A stretch of DNA of 64,000 nt from Pelagihabitans pacificus (GCF_009371985.2 NZ_VIKU02000004.1:1-64000); one strand, 5' to 3'. Shown: positions 1 through 9,346, counted from the first letter of the stretch. Made by a program: numbers and translations. Notes: a model not told the origin generated them from the letters alone.

Positions 1-1668
1 GTTGGCCTGGCCCGCTCCCACGCCGGCGAAGACGTAGTCCGGTCCCTGTAGGTTGTCCTCCCAGACGGGCGCCAAGAACGAGATAGCGCCGTCCTCGTTG
101 GTCAGGGTGTCCGGACAGGAATTGGTAGATGCCGTTACCCAGGTCATCGCATCATAGTCTTGCTGGTTGAAGTATACCACTTCTATAAGTTCGTACCCGG
201 GATTAGCCCATAGTTGACCAGCCTCGTTCTCGTAATAGGGAATCACTTGGTTGTGGCTACCGGTAAGGCTCTGTCCTGCGGGAATGCGGATACCATTGCC
301 AAAATCCACACCAGGCGCTTCCAGATTATCGCTAATGCCATTGTTGTTAGTGTCGATAATAGTACCCACATCGTTCAATGAATCATACCCTGCGGCTTCA
401 GAAAATTGCCGATACCCACCCCCGGTAAATCCGTCTCCGTTTATAAATTCACCCGTGTTGCTGATCGCATTATTGATAGATCTCACATCTTCTGCATCTC
501 TGGACATACTTGCTCCTATGTGCGGTAACATAATGCTTTCCAAGTCTCCGGAAGGAATAGCTTTTGTTGCAAGTCCTGTGAAATTAAAAGGGGCCATTAC
601 CCTATGTGTGCCCTCGCTAATTGCATTTATGTTATCGTCATCTGAACCGACAAAAGCCCATTCGGTTTGACTTGATAGTGTTCTCTTGTGACTGTAATTG
701 TCATTGACGTAAAGTCTATGGTTAGCGAAATTCGGAGATGTAAATACACGGTTATCTGGCCAATGGAACCCATATCTATTAGTATTCGTGTTCGGCCCTG
801 GTTTCATTTTGTTGCCAATAAAATCGGCCTTGTAAGTTCCTATTCCAGGATTAATTTGAATGCCGAACGCTCCATGGTTGTAGATATAATTGTTCACGAA
901 TTCGATTTTGGTGTCCCCGGTTGATTTTCCTTGAATATTTGGATTCCTTTGATTGTTGTTGGCCATTAAGTTGCCAAAATAAGTTACGTTTGGCGTTGCC
1001 GAAGTTAATGTACCCATGCTATGTAATGGCCCATTGCTCTCATGCCCTGCGTAAGCTAGTGCGGAGGATATGATCGAATACTGCATAGTTATTGATCCCT
1101 GTGTGGAGAACGATACGTTTTCATCGACCCCGAATGCAAAACTACAATGGTCTATAATATGTACGCCGTCATTTCCCCAAGGCTCGAAATTGTCTCCGGC
1201 ATCGTTTTGGCCATTATTGGTTCCGCCACGGAACCTTATATAGCGCATTACCGCATTACCCCATCCATTTGCCTCCGTTCCTCCCGAAGATAGTAAGGGG
1301 ACAGTCGTATTCCCCCCTACCTGCTGCCTCAGCGAAATTCCATCTCCTCCTGCCCGAAAAGCTGATTGTCCGAAAAGAGTATAGTCGCTCAAAGGGACAA
1401 TACTGCTCGATCCCGGGGTAATATAGCCGGCTTTTTCAAAAACGATATACCTAGGACCACTTGTTGTCAATGCCCGCCTTAGACTTTCTTCCCCTGAAGA
1501 GTCTAGATTGTTTACCTTAATAACCTGCCCGGTGCGGCCACCGGTAGCATACTTTCCAAACCCTTCCGCTGAAGGGAAAGCCTTCAACTCATCCTGTATT
1601 TGACAATAAGAATATGGGATAGTAAAAATGGAACAAATTAGTGTAAAAAGCAGGTATTTGTTTTTCAT
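1..1668 (-). CDS. Pectate lyase-like secreted protein (PL1-like), 3' end outside window
   Basis: The frame stays open from the ATG at 1668 to the left edge, giving 556 codons without a stop, so the C-terminus is missing. Residues 1-22 form a signal peptide. Residues about 30-45 read FPSAEGFGKYATGGR, the usual opening of family 1 pectate-lyase-like beta-helix proteins, followed by a 'GEESLRRAL' segment and N/G-rich strands typical of parallel beta-helices. Near residue 450 a DTNNNGISD segment resembles a calcium-binding thrombospondin-3-like motif. The likely role is cleavage of pectin or a related polyuronate outside the cell; substrate is inferred. A sorting domain for type IX secretion could lie beyond the edge. 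Confidence 0.75.
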   Translation of the reverse strand, partial: MKNKYLLFTLICSIFTIPYSYCQIQDELKAFPSAEGFGKYATGGRTGQVIKVNNLDSSGEESLRRALTTSGPRYIVFEKAGYITPGSSSIVPLSDYTLFGQSAFRAGGDGISLRQQVGGNTTVPLLSSGGTEANGWGNAVMRYIRFRGGTNNGQNDAGDNFEPWGNDGVHIIDHCSFAFGVDENVSFSTQGSITMQYSIISSALAYAGHESNGPLHSMGTLTSATPNVTYFGNLMANNNQRNPNIQGKSTGDTKIEFVNNYIYNHGAFGIQINPGIGTYKADFIGNKMKPGPNTNTNRYGFHWPDNRVFTSPNFANHRLYVNDNYSHKRTLSSQTEWAFVGSDDDNINAISEGTHRVMAPFNFTGLATKAIPSGDLESIMLPHIGASMSRDAEDVRSINNAISNTGEFINGDGFTGGGYRQFSEAAGYDSLNDVGTIIDTNNNGISDNLEAPGVDFGNGIRIPAGQSLTGSHNQVIPYYENEAGQLWANPGYELIEVVYFNQQDYDAMTWVTASTNSCPDTLTNEDGAISFLAPVWEDNLQGPDYVFAGVGAGQAN

Positions 1669-1902
1669 GACAATGTATTTTTATGGTGAACGATTTCCTG
1701 AAGATATAGCAATGCCTTTTTCGTAATCTCTGATGTCAATGATAGAAACATCATAATTTACAAACAATGTAAATATAATTGTTAATTTAAGCAAAGTAAT
1801 AGCTACTTATCTTAAAGTATACTGATAAATTAAAGCAGTATAAACTTACAAATACTAGTAAAAATCATTTGTAAATAATAAATTAGATTAAAGATGCCTT
1901 TA

Positions 1903-1931
1903 TTGACGAGAGCCTATATTTATTATCTTTA
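1903..1931 (+). promoter_or_regulatory. Possible promoter of the serine hydrolase gene
   Basis: TTG at 1903-1905 and TATCTTTA at 1924-1931 are 18 bp apart, close to the Bacteroidota TTTG/TAnnTTTG pattern, and the box ends 18 bp before the ATG at 1950. The last base of the -7 box deviates. Confidence 0.3.
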
Positions 1932-1949
1932 TCAAATAACAATGGAGTA

Positions 1950-3104
1950 ATGAAACTCGTTGCATCCTCATTTATATTTTTATCGACCTTTACTTTTTTA
2001 GTCGCCCAGACCACATACTATCCCCCTGATGGGAATTCCATTTGGGAACAAAAACTCCCTAAAGAGGTAATGATGGATTCGGGGAAACTCATTGAGGCGG
2101 TCGCGTTTGCAAAAGCGAATGAGTACTCCGGTTCTCGAGACCTGCGCATCGCCATTCTAAAAGGTTTTGAAAGGGAGCCGTTTCACGAAATTTTAGGCCC
2201 CACCAAAAAGCGGGGTGGTCCCGCGGGAATGATTTTAAAAAGTGGTTACTCGATTGCTCAATGGGGCGATACCAAGAGAGTCGATATGACCTTTAGCGTT
2301 ACAAAGAGCTTTTTAAGTACGGTTGCGGGGCTCGCCGTAGACCAGGGTTTAATCGGCAGTACCTCTGAGAAGGTAAATGCCTACATATGGGATGGTACCT
2401 TTGGAGGGGAACATAATAGCAAGATAAGGTGGGAACATCTTTTACAACAGAATTCAGACTGGTCGGGTGAACTTTGGGGTGGAAAGGATTGGGCCGACAG
2501 GCCCCCGAAAGAAGGTGGCCTTGATGAGTGGAAATTCCGGAAGCTCAACGAACCTGGTACCGTTATGGAATACAATGATGTGCGGGTCAATGTACTGGCC
2601 TACGCATTGACCCACGTTTGGCGAAAACCGCTACCCGTGGTGCTCAAGGAACATCTGATGGATAAAATCGGGGCATCTACCACATGGCGCTGGCATGGAT
2701 ACGAGCATGCGTGGACGGAAATTGACGGACTACAGATGAAATCGGTCACTGGGGGCGGCCATTCCGGGGCAGGACTCTTTATCAACACCGAGGACATGGC
2801 CCGTTTTGGGCTTCTATTCCTGAACAGGGGTACATGGAACAACGAACGATTGGTCAGTGAATCATGGATCCAAAAAGCCATTGAACCCTCTAAACCCAAT
2901 ATCAACTATGGCTATATGTGGTGGTTGAACAAGAAGGGTGCCCGTTATTGGGAGGGCCTTTCGGAAAATCTATACTATGCAGCAGGTTTTGGAGGTAACT
3001 TTATTATCATTGACGAGGAAAACGATATGGTAATAGTCACCCGTTGGTTGCAGCCCAATAAAATAGGTGAGTTCATGGCCATGGTCAATGCAGCCTTGGA
3101 ATAA
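1950..3104 (+). CDS. Serine hydrolase, beta-lactamase class C family
   Basis: A 384-residue protein with an N-terminal signal peptide (about residues 1-19, ending LVAQ). The nucleophile motif SVTK (S116, K119) and an HSGAG segment at about 271 match the beta-lactamase/penicillin-binding-protein-like fold (PF00144). The second motif reads Y208-N-D rather than the common YSN, so the third catalytic position is atypical. Family members act as esterases, peptidases or carboxypeptidases rather than true beta-lactamases; the substrate cannot be told from sequence. It stands alone, convergent with the LytTR regulator gene. Confidence 0.85.
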   Translation: MKLVASSFIFLSTFTFLVAQTTYYPPDGNSIWEQKLPKEVMMDSGKLIEAVAFAKANEYSGSRDLRIAILKGFEREPFHEILGPTKKRGGPAGMILKSGYSIAQWGDTKRVDMTFSVTKSFLSTVAGLAVDQGLIGSTSEKVNAYIWDGTFGGEHNSKIRWEHLLQQNSDWSGELWGGKDWADRPPKEGGLDEWKFRKLNEPGTVMEYNDVRVNVLAYALTHVWRKPLPVVLKEHLMDKIGASTTWRWHGYEHAWTEIDGLQMKSVTGGGHSGAGLFINTEDMARFGLLFLNRGTWNNERLVSESWIQKAIEPSKPNINYGYMWWLNKKGARYWEGLSENLYYAAGFGGNFIIIDEENDMVIVTRWLQPNKIGEFMAMVNAALE

Positions 3105-3114
3105 AGGTATTTCG

Positions 3115-3813
3115 CTACAATTTCAGCTTTTTCTTTAAGGAAGCCTTGTATACACGGCCTATTGGGATTTTCTTACCTTGGATAAAAATAGTGTTCCCAA
3201 CTATTTTATCGATTTCGCTATAATTGATAATGTACGATTTATGTACCTGGACAAATTGTGAATCAGGTAGCGTTTCCACCCAGTTCTTCAAGGATTCCAA
3301 GTAGGAGAGCTTTCCGTTTCGGGTGGCGACGGTGACATAGTTTTTGTCCGATTCGATGTACAGAATGGTATCGATTTCAATTTTATGCAAGGTCTTATCA
3401 ACGTTCAAGAAAAGGGCATGCGCAGGCTTTCGTACCGAATCGCGTTGAAAGCTGCTGCGTTTCCAATGCTTTCGGGCTTTGTTTATGGCCTTCAAGAAAC
3501 GCTCGAACGAAAAGGGCTTTACCAAGTAGTCGCAAATCGTATCCAATTCAAAACTTTCGACGGCATGCTCGGGATAAGCGGTGGTTATAACAATAGCCGG
3601 GGGGTTACTAAGTGTTTTGATATAGTGTAGTCCCGATATATCAGGTAGGTTAATATCAAGGAATACAACATCGATTTGCTGGTTCTGCAACATAGAATTC
3701 GCTTCCAATGCCGATTGATAACTATTAATTAACTGCAAATCAGGCAGTTTGGCCATATAGTTTTTTAGTATCCTTTGTGCAGGAAGTTCATCTTCAATAA
3801 TAACGCACTTCAT
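3115..3813 (-). CDS. LytTR-family response regulator
   Basis: A 232-residue regulator: receiver domain at residues 1-120 with acidic pocket E7/D8, phosphoacceptor D53 in FLDINLPD and K99 in LVKPF, then a LytTR DNA-binding domain from about 135 to 232. LytTR domains bind pairs of 9-bp direct repeats spaced about 21 bp centre to centre. Its start overlaps the stop of the upstream histidine kinase gene by 4 bp, so the two are co-transcribed and form one two-component system. Its targets are unknown; the 21-bp direct repeats at 52.8, 53.1 and 57.2 kb in this window are candidates in kind. Confidence 0.93.
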   Translation of the reverse strand: MKCVIIEDELPAQRILKNYMAKLPDLQLINSYQSALEANSMLQNQQIDVVFLDINLPDISGLHYIKTLSNPPAIVITTAYPEHAVESFELDTICDYLVKPFSFERFLKAINKARKHWKRSSFQRDSVRKPAHALFLNVDKTLHKIEIDTILYIESDKNYVTVATRNGKLSYLESLKNWVETLPDSQFVQVHKSYIINYSEIDKIVGNTIFIQGKKIPIGRVYKASLKKKLKL

Positions 3814-4781
3814 GTCAGATGCAATTTTAGATAAACGGTATAGTCCTCGGTCTCTGTAATTCGTAGTTCGTGCTGGTTGGGATACAAAAGTGACAGTCGC
3901 TTCTGAAGATTTTTGAGCCCGATTTTTGAGCTGACCTCCTTGGCTTTCCTTGACACGGGTCTATTACTGCATTCACATTCCAGAACCCCTTCCTTTATTC
4001 GTATTTTGATAGCAACCTTACTTTTTGGGGCACTGTGTTTGAAGGCGTTTTCAATAATTGTGATGAGCAATAAAGGAGCAATTTCATGGTTGGTTGCGTC
4101 TACGTCAAGGCGGTAGTCGATTTGTTTGATATTTTGCGTGCGTAGTTTTTGAAATGCAATATAGTTTTCGATATAATCCAGCTCTTTCTGAAGCTCTATT
4201 TTATGGGTATTGCTTTCATAAAGGACATGTTTCAGATTGTCGGAAAGCATCAAGATCATTTCCGGCACTTCATCCGGTTGTTCCAAGGAATAGGAATAGA
4301 TGGTATTCAAATTGTTGAACAGCACATGCGGGTTAATCTGTGACTTTAGGAACTGTAATTCCATTTCGGTATTTTCTTGTTTGATAGCTTCTAGCTCATC
4401 TTGTTTTTTCAGATATCCATATAACATCCATAAGAAGGAAAAGAAAACGATAGGCACTAGGGTTTGCCAAAGATAATCGGATAGGCATTTCATGATACTA
4501 CAGCCACATTCCGCAAAAAAGTGACAATAGGCCTGTGTTCCTAAAAAGGAGATGGCCCCTATGGTTAAGGCATACAAAAGATAGTAGCGTTTTCGAATAA
4601 AAAAGGGCAATAGCACCCCGTTGTTTGTATATACAATACCGACTAGTATAAAGAAATATTGCAAAAAAGGGTTTTCCCGCCAGTAGTAATTCGAAAAAAC
4701 AAAGAGCGATACAAATACAAACAAGGCCCAGAATAGTAGGTGTATCAGCACTTCATAAATTCGATGGCTTAAAGTAGACAT
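3810..4781 (-). CDS. LytS/YehU-type sensor histidine kinase
   Basis: A 323-residue membrane kinase. Residues 10-125 hold four hydrophobic segments, a coiled stretch follows (about 125-145), and the His_kinase domain (PF06580) contains the phosphoacceptor H152 in QINPHVLFNNLNT. An ATP-binding domain follows with N-box-like IENAFKHS. The N-terminal half has no recognised sensor domain beyond the membrane segments and a Cys-rich loop (ECGCSIMKC, about 91-99). It is the partner of the downstream LytTR regulator (4-bp overlap). Confidence 0.9.
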   Translation of the reverse strand: MSTLSHRIYEVLIHLLFWALFVFVSLFVFSNYYWRENPFLQYFFILVGIVYTNNGVLLPFFIRKRYYLLYALTIGAISFLGTQAYCHFFAECGCSIMKCLSDYLWQTLVPIVFFSFLWMLYGYLKKQDELEAIKQENTEMELQFLKSQINPHVLFNNLNTIYSYSLEQPDEVPEMILMLSDNLKHVLYESNTHKIELQKELDYIENYIAFQKLRTQNIKQIDYRLDVDATNHEIAPLLLITIIENAFKHSAPKSKVAIKIRIKEGVLECECSNRPVSRKAKEVSSKIGLKNLQKRLSLLYPNQHELRITETEDYTVYLKLHLT

Positions 4782-4984
4782 AGGGGGAAAGTAGCGAAAA
4801 AGTACAGACTGTTCAAAAACACTATATGAAAAGCCGTTTCAATCATATAAACGACCTCTTTTATAAGACTTTGCGTTTTATAGGCTCGAAAAGGTAGTTG
4901 GAACTGCCGTTTCCGGTTTGGGTCTAGAAAGCTGGCAGGGCGATTCATGGCGCCATAGGTTTGGGAAAATTAAACCCATAGCGT

Positions 4985-5560
4985 ATGAGAACGAATGTAG
5001 TATTTACACTAGCGATACTTTGTTCTGTGATAGCTGTCAACTGCCATGGCCAGAACGTCAATCAGAAGGTTATTGAATCAAACGGTCAGGAAAAATTACT
5101 GGGCCAGGTCAATAAAATTGCCTTCATGAAAGATTCTTTTGTAAGCTGGTTCGAGCCAGAGTTTACAGGGTACACTGTAGATACCGCTACCTTGAAAGGG
5201 GTCAATGAACAATTAAAAAAGTATAAGATAAAGGCATTTATGGGCACTTGGTGTGGTGACAGCAAAAGGGAAGTTCCTCGATTTTACAGCGTCTTGGAAG
5301 CGGCGAAGTTTCCGATGGATCAATTACTCATGGTGGCAGTCGACCATGTACAACCGAATTACAAAAAAAGCCCTGGAGGGGAGGAAAAGGGTTTGAATAT
5401 CGTAAAGGTGCCGACCTTTATTTTCTACAAGGATGGTAAGGAGGTCAACCGAATCATAGAATCACCGGTAATTTCAATCGAGAAGGACATGGAGGCCATT
5501 GTTACGGGAAAGAATTACATACCCAACCACAGCAAAGTGCGTTTGGTTCCCATGGATTAG
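4985..5560 (+). CDS. Secreted thioredoxin-like protein with single-cysteine active site
   Basis: A 191-residue protein with a signal peptide (about 1-22) and a thioredoxin fold. The active-site region is WCGDS (C90...S93) where classical thioredoxins have WCxxC, and the cis-proline is in KVPTFIFY (P143). The CxxS arrangement suits an isomerase or mixed-disulfide role better than a dithiol reductase. It is probably periplasmic. The gene is convergent with the aminotransferase gene and the two stop regions overlap by 4 bp. Confidence 0.8.
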   Translation: MRTNVVFTLAILCSVIAVNCHGQNVNQKVIESNGQEKLLGQVNKIAFMKDSFVSWFEPEFTGYTVDTATLKGVNEQLKKYKIKAFMGTWCGDSKREVPRFYSVLEAAKFPMDQLLMVAVDHVQPNYKKSPGGEEKGLNIVKVPTFIFYKDGKEVNRIIESPVISIEKDMEAIVTGKNYIPNHSKVRLVPMD

Positions 5561-6714
5561 AGTTTATTCAAAATATTGGTTGCGCTTTCCAAAGTCTCCT
5601 CGGTTTTGGCAAAACAAAAACGCAGCAATTGGTGATCTTGGTGATCAAGATTAAAAGAGGAAATCGGAATGCAAGCCAGTTTATGATCAATAATCAGTCG
5701 CTCGGCAAGCGCTTCGTCCGATTCGCTGCTTACTTCGGAAAAATCGAGCAATTGAAAATAAGTGCCGTGAGAGGGGGTAAACTTGAATTTTGAACTGGAT
5801 AAACGATTGAGGAAGAAATCCCTTTTTTGTTGGTAGAAACCACCTAGCCCTAAATAATTTCGTTCGTTTCTTAGATATTCCGCCAAGGCCCGCTGCACAG
5901 GATGGTCTACCGAAAAAACCGCAAACTGATGGGTCTTTAGAAACTCTTTCATCAATGGCGCAGGGGCAACGCAGTAGCCCATTTTCCAACCAGTGACATG
6001 AAAGGTTTTGCCGAATGAGGCGCAGACAAAGCTGCGGGAAGCCAGATTATCGAAACGGGATGCACTTTCATGCTCTTGGCCGTCGAACACAATGTGTTCA
6101 TACACCTCATCACTTACGAGAATGATGTTGGTGGGCCGCAATATTTCCTCTAGTTGCAGCATATCTTCCCTCGAAAAAATAGCGCCGCTCGGATTGTGCG
6201 GTGTATTGATTATGACCATTCTGGTCTTAGGGGAGATTATACTTCGGAATGCATTCCAATCTACCTTGAAATCCTTGTTGTTCAGTTGTAGTAAAACGGG
6301 AATACCCCCACTCAATTCGATGGCAGGTTCATAGCAATCGTACGCCGGTTTTAGCACGATTACCTCATCCCCAGGATGCACGAAGGCGGTGATAGCCGTA
6401 AAAATGGCCTGTGTAGCGCCAACGGTAATGGTAATTTCATTTTCAGGATCATACATCCTTTGGTGCAGCTTCTGTATTTTGTTTGTAATCGCTTCCCGCA
6501 AGCCGTAGTATCCTTGCATCGGGGCATATTGGTTATGCCCTTTTTTCATGGCTTGGGCCACCAATTCGATAAGTAGGGGATCTGCATCGAAATTGGGAAA
6601 ACCTTGGGACAGGTCAAGGGCGCCATGTTTTCGCGCAAGGTTGCCGACAGTGGTAAAAATCGTTGTTTTTACATTAGGGAGTTTGGAACGGAAAGTGTTT
6701 TTTGAAGCTAGCAT
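5557..6714 (-). CDS. PLP-dependent class I/II aminotransferase (methionine/kynurenine aminotransferase-like)
   Basis: Fold-type I aminotransferase with LDLSQGFPNF near the N-terminus, the cofactor contact NTPHNPSGAIF, the DEVYEH Asp-Tyr pair and the Schiff-base lysine in SFGKTFHVTGWKMGY. The ORF extends further upstream, but the ATG at 6714 (MLASKNTF) leaves a normal family N-terminus, 385 residues, so I use it. Closest in style to YbdL-type methionine aminotransferases that use keto-acids such as 2-oxo-4-methylthiobutyrate; substrate specificity is inferred. Confidence 0.85.
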   Translation of the reverse strand: MLASKNTFRSKLPNVKTTIFTTVGNLARKHGALDLSQGFPNFDADPLLIELVAQAMKKGHNQYAPMQGYYGLREAITNKIQKLHQRMYDPENEITITVGATQAIFTAITAFVHPGDEVIVLKPAYDCYEPAIELSGGIPVLLQLNNKDFKVDWNAFRSIISPKTRMVIINTPHNPSGAIFSREDMLQLEEILRPTNIILVSDEVYEHIVFDGQEHESASRFDNLASRSFVCASFGKTFHVTGWKMGYCVAPAPLMKEFLKTHQFAVFSVDHPVQRALAEYLRNERNYLGLGGFYQQKRDFFLNRLSSSKFKFTPSHGTYFQLLDFSEVSSESDEALAERLIIDHKLACIPISSFNLDHQDHQLLRFCFAKTEETLESATNILNKL

Positions 6715-6784
6715 GGATATTGAAGTCACTTCAAAAGTACGTAAATAGCCACTGATATATAGTACCTGAACGTCATTTTCCCCG

Positions 6785-7057
6785 CTATAACAATCGGTTG
6801 AGGTATTTCTTGTCTCCTTCGGCCTGTAACTGTTTGGCCAATGAGTTGTCAAAGGCAATTTTGATGAGCGCTTGGATAGCCTTGGAATTTCCTTTGGTCA
6901 AACTGTTGGTTCTGTATATCACATCCCTAATGGTAGAAAAACTAATGTTGGTACGACCGGCGACATTGGCATAGTCGTTCTTGGTAGTGTTCCTACGGAG
7001 GGTAGTTGACAATCGCTCATCTATAGGCTTTCCGAAGTCTTCTTCATTGAATTTCAT
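6785..7057 (-). CDS. Small putative DNA-binding protein
   Basis: A 90-residue protein, divergent from the XRE-type regulator. The central part (about residues 27-65) alternates polar and hydrophobic residues in a helix-turn-helix-like way (NVAGRTNISFSTIRDVIYRTNSL), which suggests DNA binding, but I do not recognise a named family. The arrangement, a short protein back-to-back with an XRE/S24-like repressor, resembles an immunity-region switch; this is inference. Confidence 0.55.
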   Translation of the reverse strand: MKFNEEDFGKPIDERLSTTLRRNTTKNDYANVAGRTNISFSTIRDVIYRTNSLTKGNSKAIQALIKIAFDNSLAKQLQAEGDKKYLNRLL

Positions 7058-7153
7058 GTTGGTTTATTTAATAGTTAAGGTTACACTTTTTTGAGGGGCA
7101 CCGGATATGTTGGTCAAATCGGGGCAAATACTCAATTAGGTTGCATATTTTGT

Positions 7154-7161
7154 TATATTTG
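7154..7161 (+). promoter_or_regulatory. -7 promoter box of the XRE/S24-like regulator
   Basis: TATATTTG is an exact match to TAnnTTTG about 85 bp before the ATG at 7246. No good -33 box is seen at the usual distance. It lies in an AT-rich divergent gap. Confidence 0.35.
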
Positions 7162-7184
7162 TTTGTAAACGGGTTACAGATAGA

Positions 7185-7230
7185 TGTAATAATATGTGCT
7201 ATAGTATTCAATATATGTAAGATTATTACA
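7185..7230. promoter_or_regulatory. Inverted repeat, possible autoregulatory operator
   Basis: TGTAATAAT (7185-7193) and ATTATTACA (7222-7230) are perfect reverse complements separated by 28 bp, in the leader of the XRE-type regulator gene and within its divergent gap. Regulators of this type usually bind inverted repeats near their own promoter. Confidence 0.3.
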
Positions 7231-7245
7231 CAATATTATGATTTT

Positions 7246-7953
7246 ATGTTTATATTCAAGCAATTAAGGCGTAAAAAAAATATAAGTCAGACGGATTTAG
7301 CCGTAGCTATTGGTGTGAGTTTACGTACAATTCAGCTTTATGAGAAGAAAAACGCTAATATACCCATCAAAAATCTTACAAAAATTGCGCAATACTTCGA
7401 GATGACCCTTTCGGAATTGTATCGGCTCGAATTGGAGGAAAATCAAGGGCTTTATCATATCAATGGAACTAATTTAAGGGGAAACAGCGAATTCAAGACC
7501 TTGGAGAACAACAAGTACTTGGCGATAGTTCCTTTGATCACCGAAGATTTTTATGCCGCTTATGTAAGGAGTTATGAGGATGACGATTTCATCCTGAAAC
7601 GCCCTCGCGTAAGTTTTGTGCTAGAGCACTACGACCAAAGCGAATGCGTGGCCTTCGAAATTGCAAACCGGGCTATGGATAATGGAGAAGTCGAAAGCAT
7701 TCCGCTTAACTCGGTTGTTCTTGGCAAACTGGTTTCCAAGAAAAATATAGGCCAGTTGATTGAAAAGCACCACATTTTCATCATTGTATATAAGGAAGGT
7801 ATTTTGTGTAAAGAGATAGTTGGTGTCAATGAAAAGCAGGATACCATTATCTGCCATAGTTTCAATACCTCTCCCGAATATGCCGACTTCGCGATTTTGT
7901 TGAAGGATATCAACCAACTTTTCGCCGTCATCAAAAAGCAGGTAGATAGCTAG
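7246..7953 (+). CDS. XRE-family regulator with degenerate S24/CI-like C-terminal domain
   Basis: Starting at the ATG at 7246 (MFIFKQLRRKKNISQ) the protein has 235 residues; an upstream in-frame start only adds a hydrophobic stretch. Residues 5-60 are a clear XRE helix-turn-helix (ISQTDLAVAIGVSLRTIQLYEK). The C-terminal half resembles the LexA/CI S24 fold: FEIANRAMDNGEVESIPLNS aligns with the usual GDSM segment, but the nucleophile position is Ala (A143), and the later lysine region reads ILCKEIVGV. It is therefore probably a dimerising, non-self-cleaving repressor. It is convergent with vsr (4-bp overlap). Confidence 0.8.
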   Translation: MFIFKQLRRKKNISQTDLAVAIGVSLRTIQLYEKKNANIPIKNLTKIAQYFEMTLSELYRLELEENQGLYHINGTNLRGNSEFKTLENNKYLAIVPLITEDFYAAYVRSYEDDDFILKRPRVSFVLEHYDQSECVAFEIANRAMDNGEVESIPLNSVVLGKLVSKKNIGQLIEKHHIFIIVYKEGILCKEIVGVNEKQDTIICHSFNTSPEYADFAILLKDINQLFAVIKKQVDS

Positions 7954-8429
7954 TCATCAGGGTTTATTTCACTTAAATGGGAGATGACTTCCTGTATGCA
8001 ACGGTCCAACTCTTTTTTGATTTCACGCTCCCAAAATCTAAAAACCGTATAGCCAAGTCGATTTAATTCGGCGTTCACTTCGAGGTCTCGCTGAATGTTC
8101 CGTTCTATTTTGGCAATCCAAAAATCCCGGTTCGTCTTAATTTTTGGTTTTCGTTCTTCCCAGTTGTGGCCGTGCCAATATTCACCATCGATAAAAATAA
8201 CGGTCTTGTATTTTTTTAGGGCGATATCGGGTTTACCGATTAATTTTTTATAGTCTATTCGATATCGGTAGCCTGCAGCATACAGCGCTTTTCGAAAGGC
8301 AAGCTCCGGCTTCGTATCCTTTCCCCGGATTTTACTCATGATTTTTGAACGTTCGGGAGTGGTGTAAAACCCGGATTCCTCGTTGAAACGAGGTACTTTG
8401 ATACGTTTTTCCGAATAGTTTTTGGACAT
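7950..8429 (-). CDS. vsr: Very short patch repair endonuclease (Vsr)
   Basis: A 159-residue protein from the ATG at 8429; a longer ORF would start inside the sdh terminator and is unlikely. Family motifs are present: TTPERSKIMSKIRGKDTKPE at the N-terminus, then KPDIAL and FIDGEYWHGHNW with catalytic Asp/His residues, and FRFWEREI. Vsr nicks beside T in T:G mismatches arising from deamination of 5-methylcytosine. No Dcm-type cytosine methyltransferase is in the window, so the gene is an orphan here. Confidence 0.92.
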   Translation of the reverse strand: MSKNYSEKRIKVPRFNEESGFYTTPERSKIMSKIRGKDTKPELAFRKALYAAGYRYRIDYKKLIGKPDIALKKYKTVIFIDGEYWHGHNWEERKPKIKTNRDFWIAKIERNIQRDLEVNAELNRLGYTVFRFWEREIKKELDRCIQEVISHLSEINPDD

Positions 8430-8436
8430 CTCTAAA

Positions 8437-8475
8437 AATAAGAAGACCCCAAGGGTTTTCAAAACCTTGGGGTCT
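8437..8475 (-). terminator. Intrinsic terminator of the sdh operon
   Basis: Arms AGACCCCAAGG and CCTTGGGGTCT (8444-8475) form an 11-bp stem; on the minus strand it is followed by a T-rich run. It lies between sdhB and vsr, so sdh transcription should end before vsr. Confidence 0.75.
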
Positions 8476-8526
8476 AACTCTTGACTTTATAAAGTACGCT
8501 GCCTAGTGCTTTAGATTTTAAGGGGA

Positions 8527-9273
8527 TTAGGCTTTCACTGCAGCATTTAAATACTCCCTATTCATACGTGCTATGTTCTCTAAAGAGATGCCTTTTGGGC
8601 ACTCTACTTCACAGGCACCGGTATTGGTGCAATTTCCAAAGCCTTCCAAGTCCATTTGGCGAACCATGTTCTGCACCCTTTCGGTAGCTTCCACTTGACC
8701 TTGCGGTAACAGGGCGAATTGTGATACTTTGGCAGACGTAAAGAGCATGGCACTGGCATTCTTGCAGGCAGCCACACAGGCGCCACATCCAATACAGGTC
8801 GCGGCATTAAATGCTTGGTCGGCCACATCTTTTTCTATGGGAATGGCGTTGGCATCGACAGGGTTTCCCGAAGTGTTTACCGAGATGTAGCCCCCTGCCT
8901 GTTGAATTCTGTCGAAAGCAGTTCTGTCGACAATCAAATCTTTTATCACAGGAAAGGCTTTTGCACGCCATGGCTCAATGACGATTTCATCACCGTCATT
9001 AAAGCTACGCATGTGTAATTGGCACACCGTGATACGCGTATCGGGACCATGTGCACGGCCATTGATCATCAAGGAGCAGGTACCGCAAATACCTTCCCTG
9101 CAGTCATGATCAAACTCAATAGGCTCTTCCCCTTTGCTGATCAACTGCTCGTTCAGTACGTCTAGCATTTCCAAAAAAGACATATCCTCCTCAACCCCGT
9201 TCAAAGGATAATCCACCATTTGTCCTTTGGAATTCGCATCTTTTTGGCGCCAGATCTTTAAGTGTAATTTCAT
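8527..9273 (-). CDS. sdhB: Succinate dehydrogenase/fumarate reductase iron-sulfur subunit
   Basis: 248 residues. The N-terminal plant-type ferredoxin domain carries CREGICGTC and a further Cys in VCQLHM for the [2Fe-2S] cluster. The C-terminal part has [13 protein letters not shown] and [15 protein letters not shown] for the [4Fe-4S] and [3Fe-4S] clusters. It carries electrons from SdhA to the menaquinone site in SdhC, on the cytoplasmic face of the inner membrane. It is the last gene of sdhCAB; 73 bp separate it from sdhA, and a strong terminator follows. Confidence 0.97.
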   Translation of the reverse strand: MKLHLKIWRQKDANSKGQMVDYPLNGVEEDMSFLEMLDVLNEQLISKGEEPIEFDHDCREGICGTCSLMINGRAHGPDTRITVCQLHMRSFNDGDEIVIEPWRAKAFPVIKDLIVDRTAFDRIQQAGGYISVNTSGNPVDANAIPIEKDVADQAFNAATCIGCGACVAACKNASAMLFTSAKVSQFALLPQGQVEATERVQNMVRQMDLEGFGNCTNTGACEVECPKGISLENIARMNREYLNAAVKA

Positions 9274-9346
9274 AGCAATTAATTTGAAAATTTGTCAATT
9301 TTAGTATTGTATCAATTGTTTTAAGAATACATTACTGATTGATAAA

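Noticed and set aside
251-924. Plus-strand ORFs of 139 and 78 codons
   Set aside because: Both are antisense shadows of the open minus-strand pectate-lyase-like frame 1-1668.
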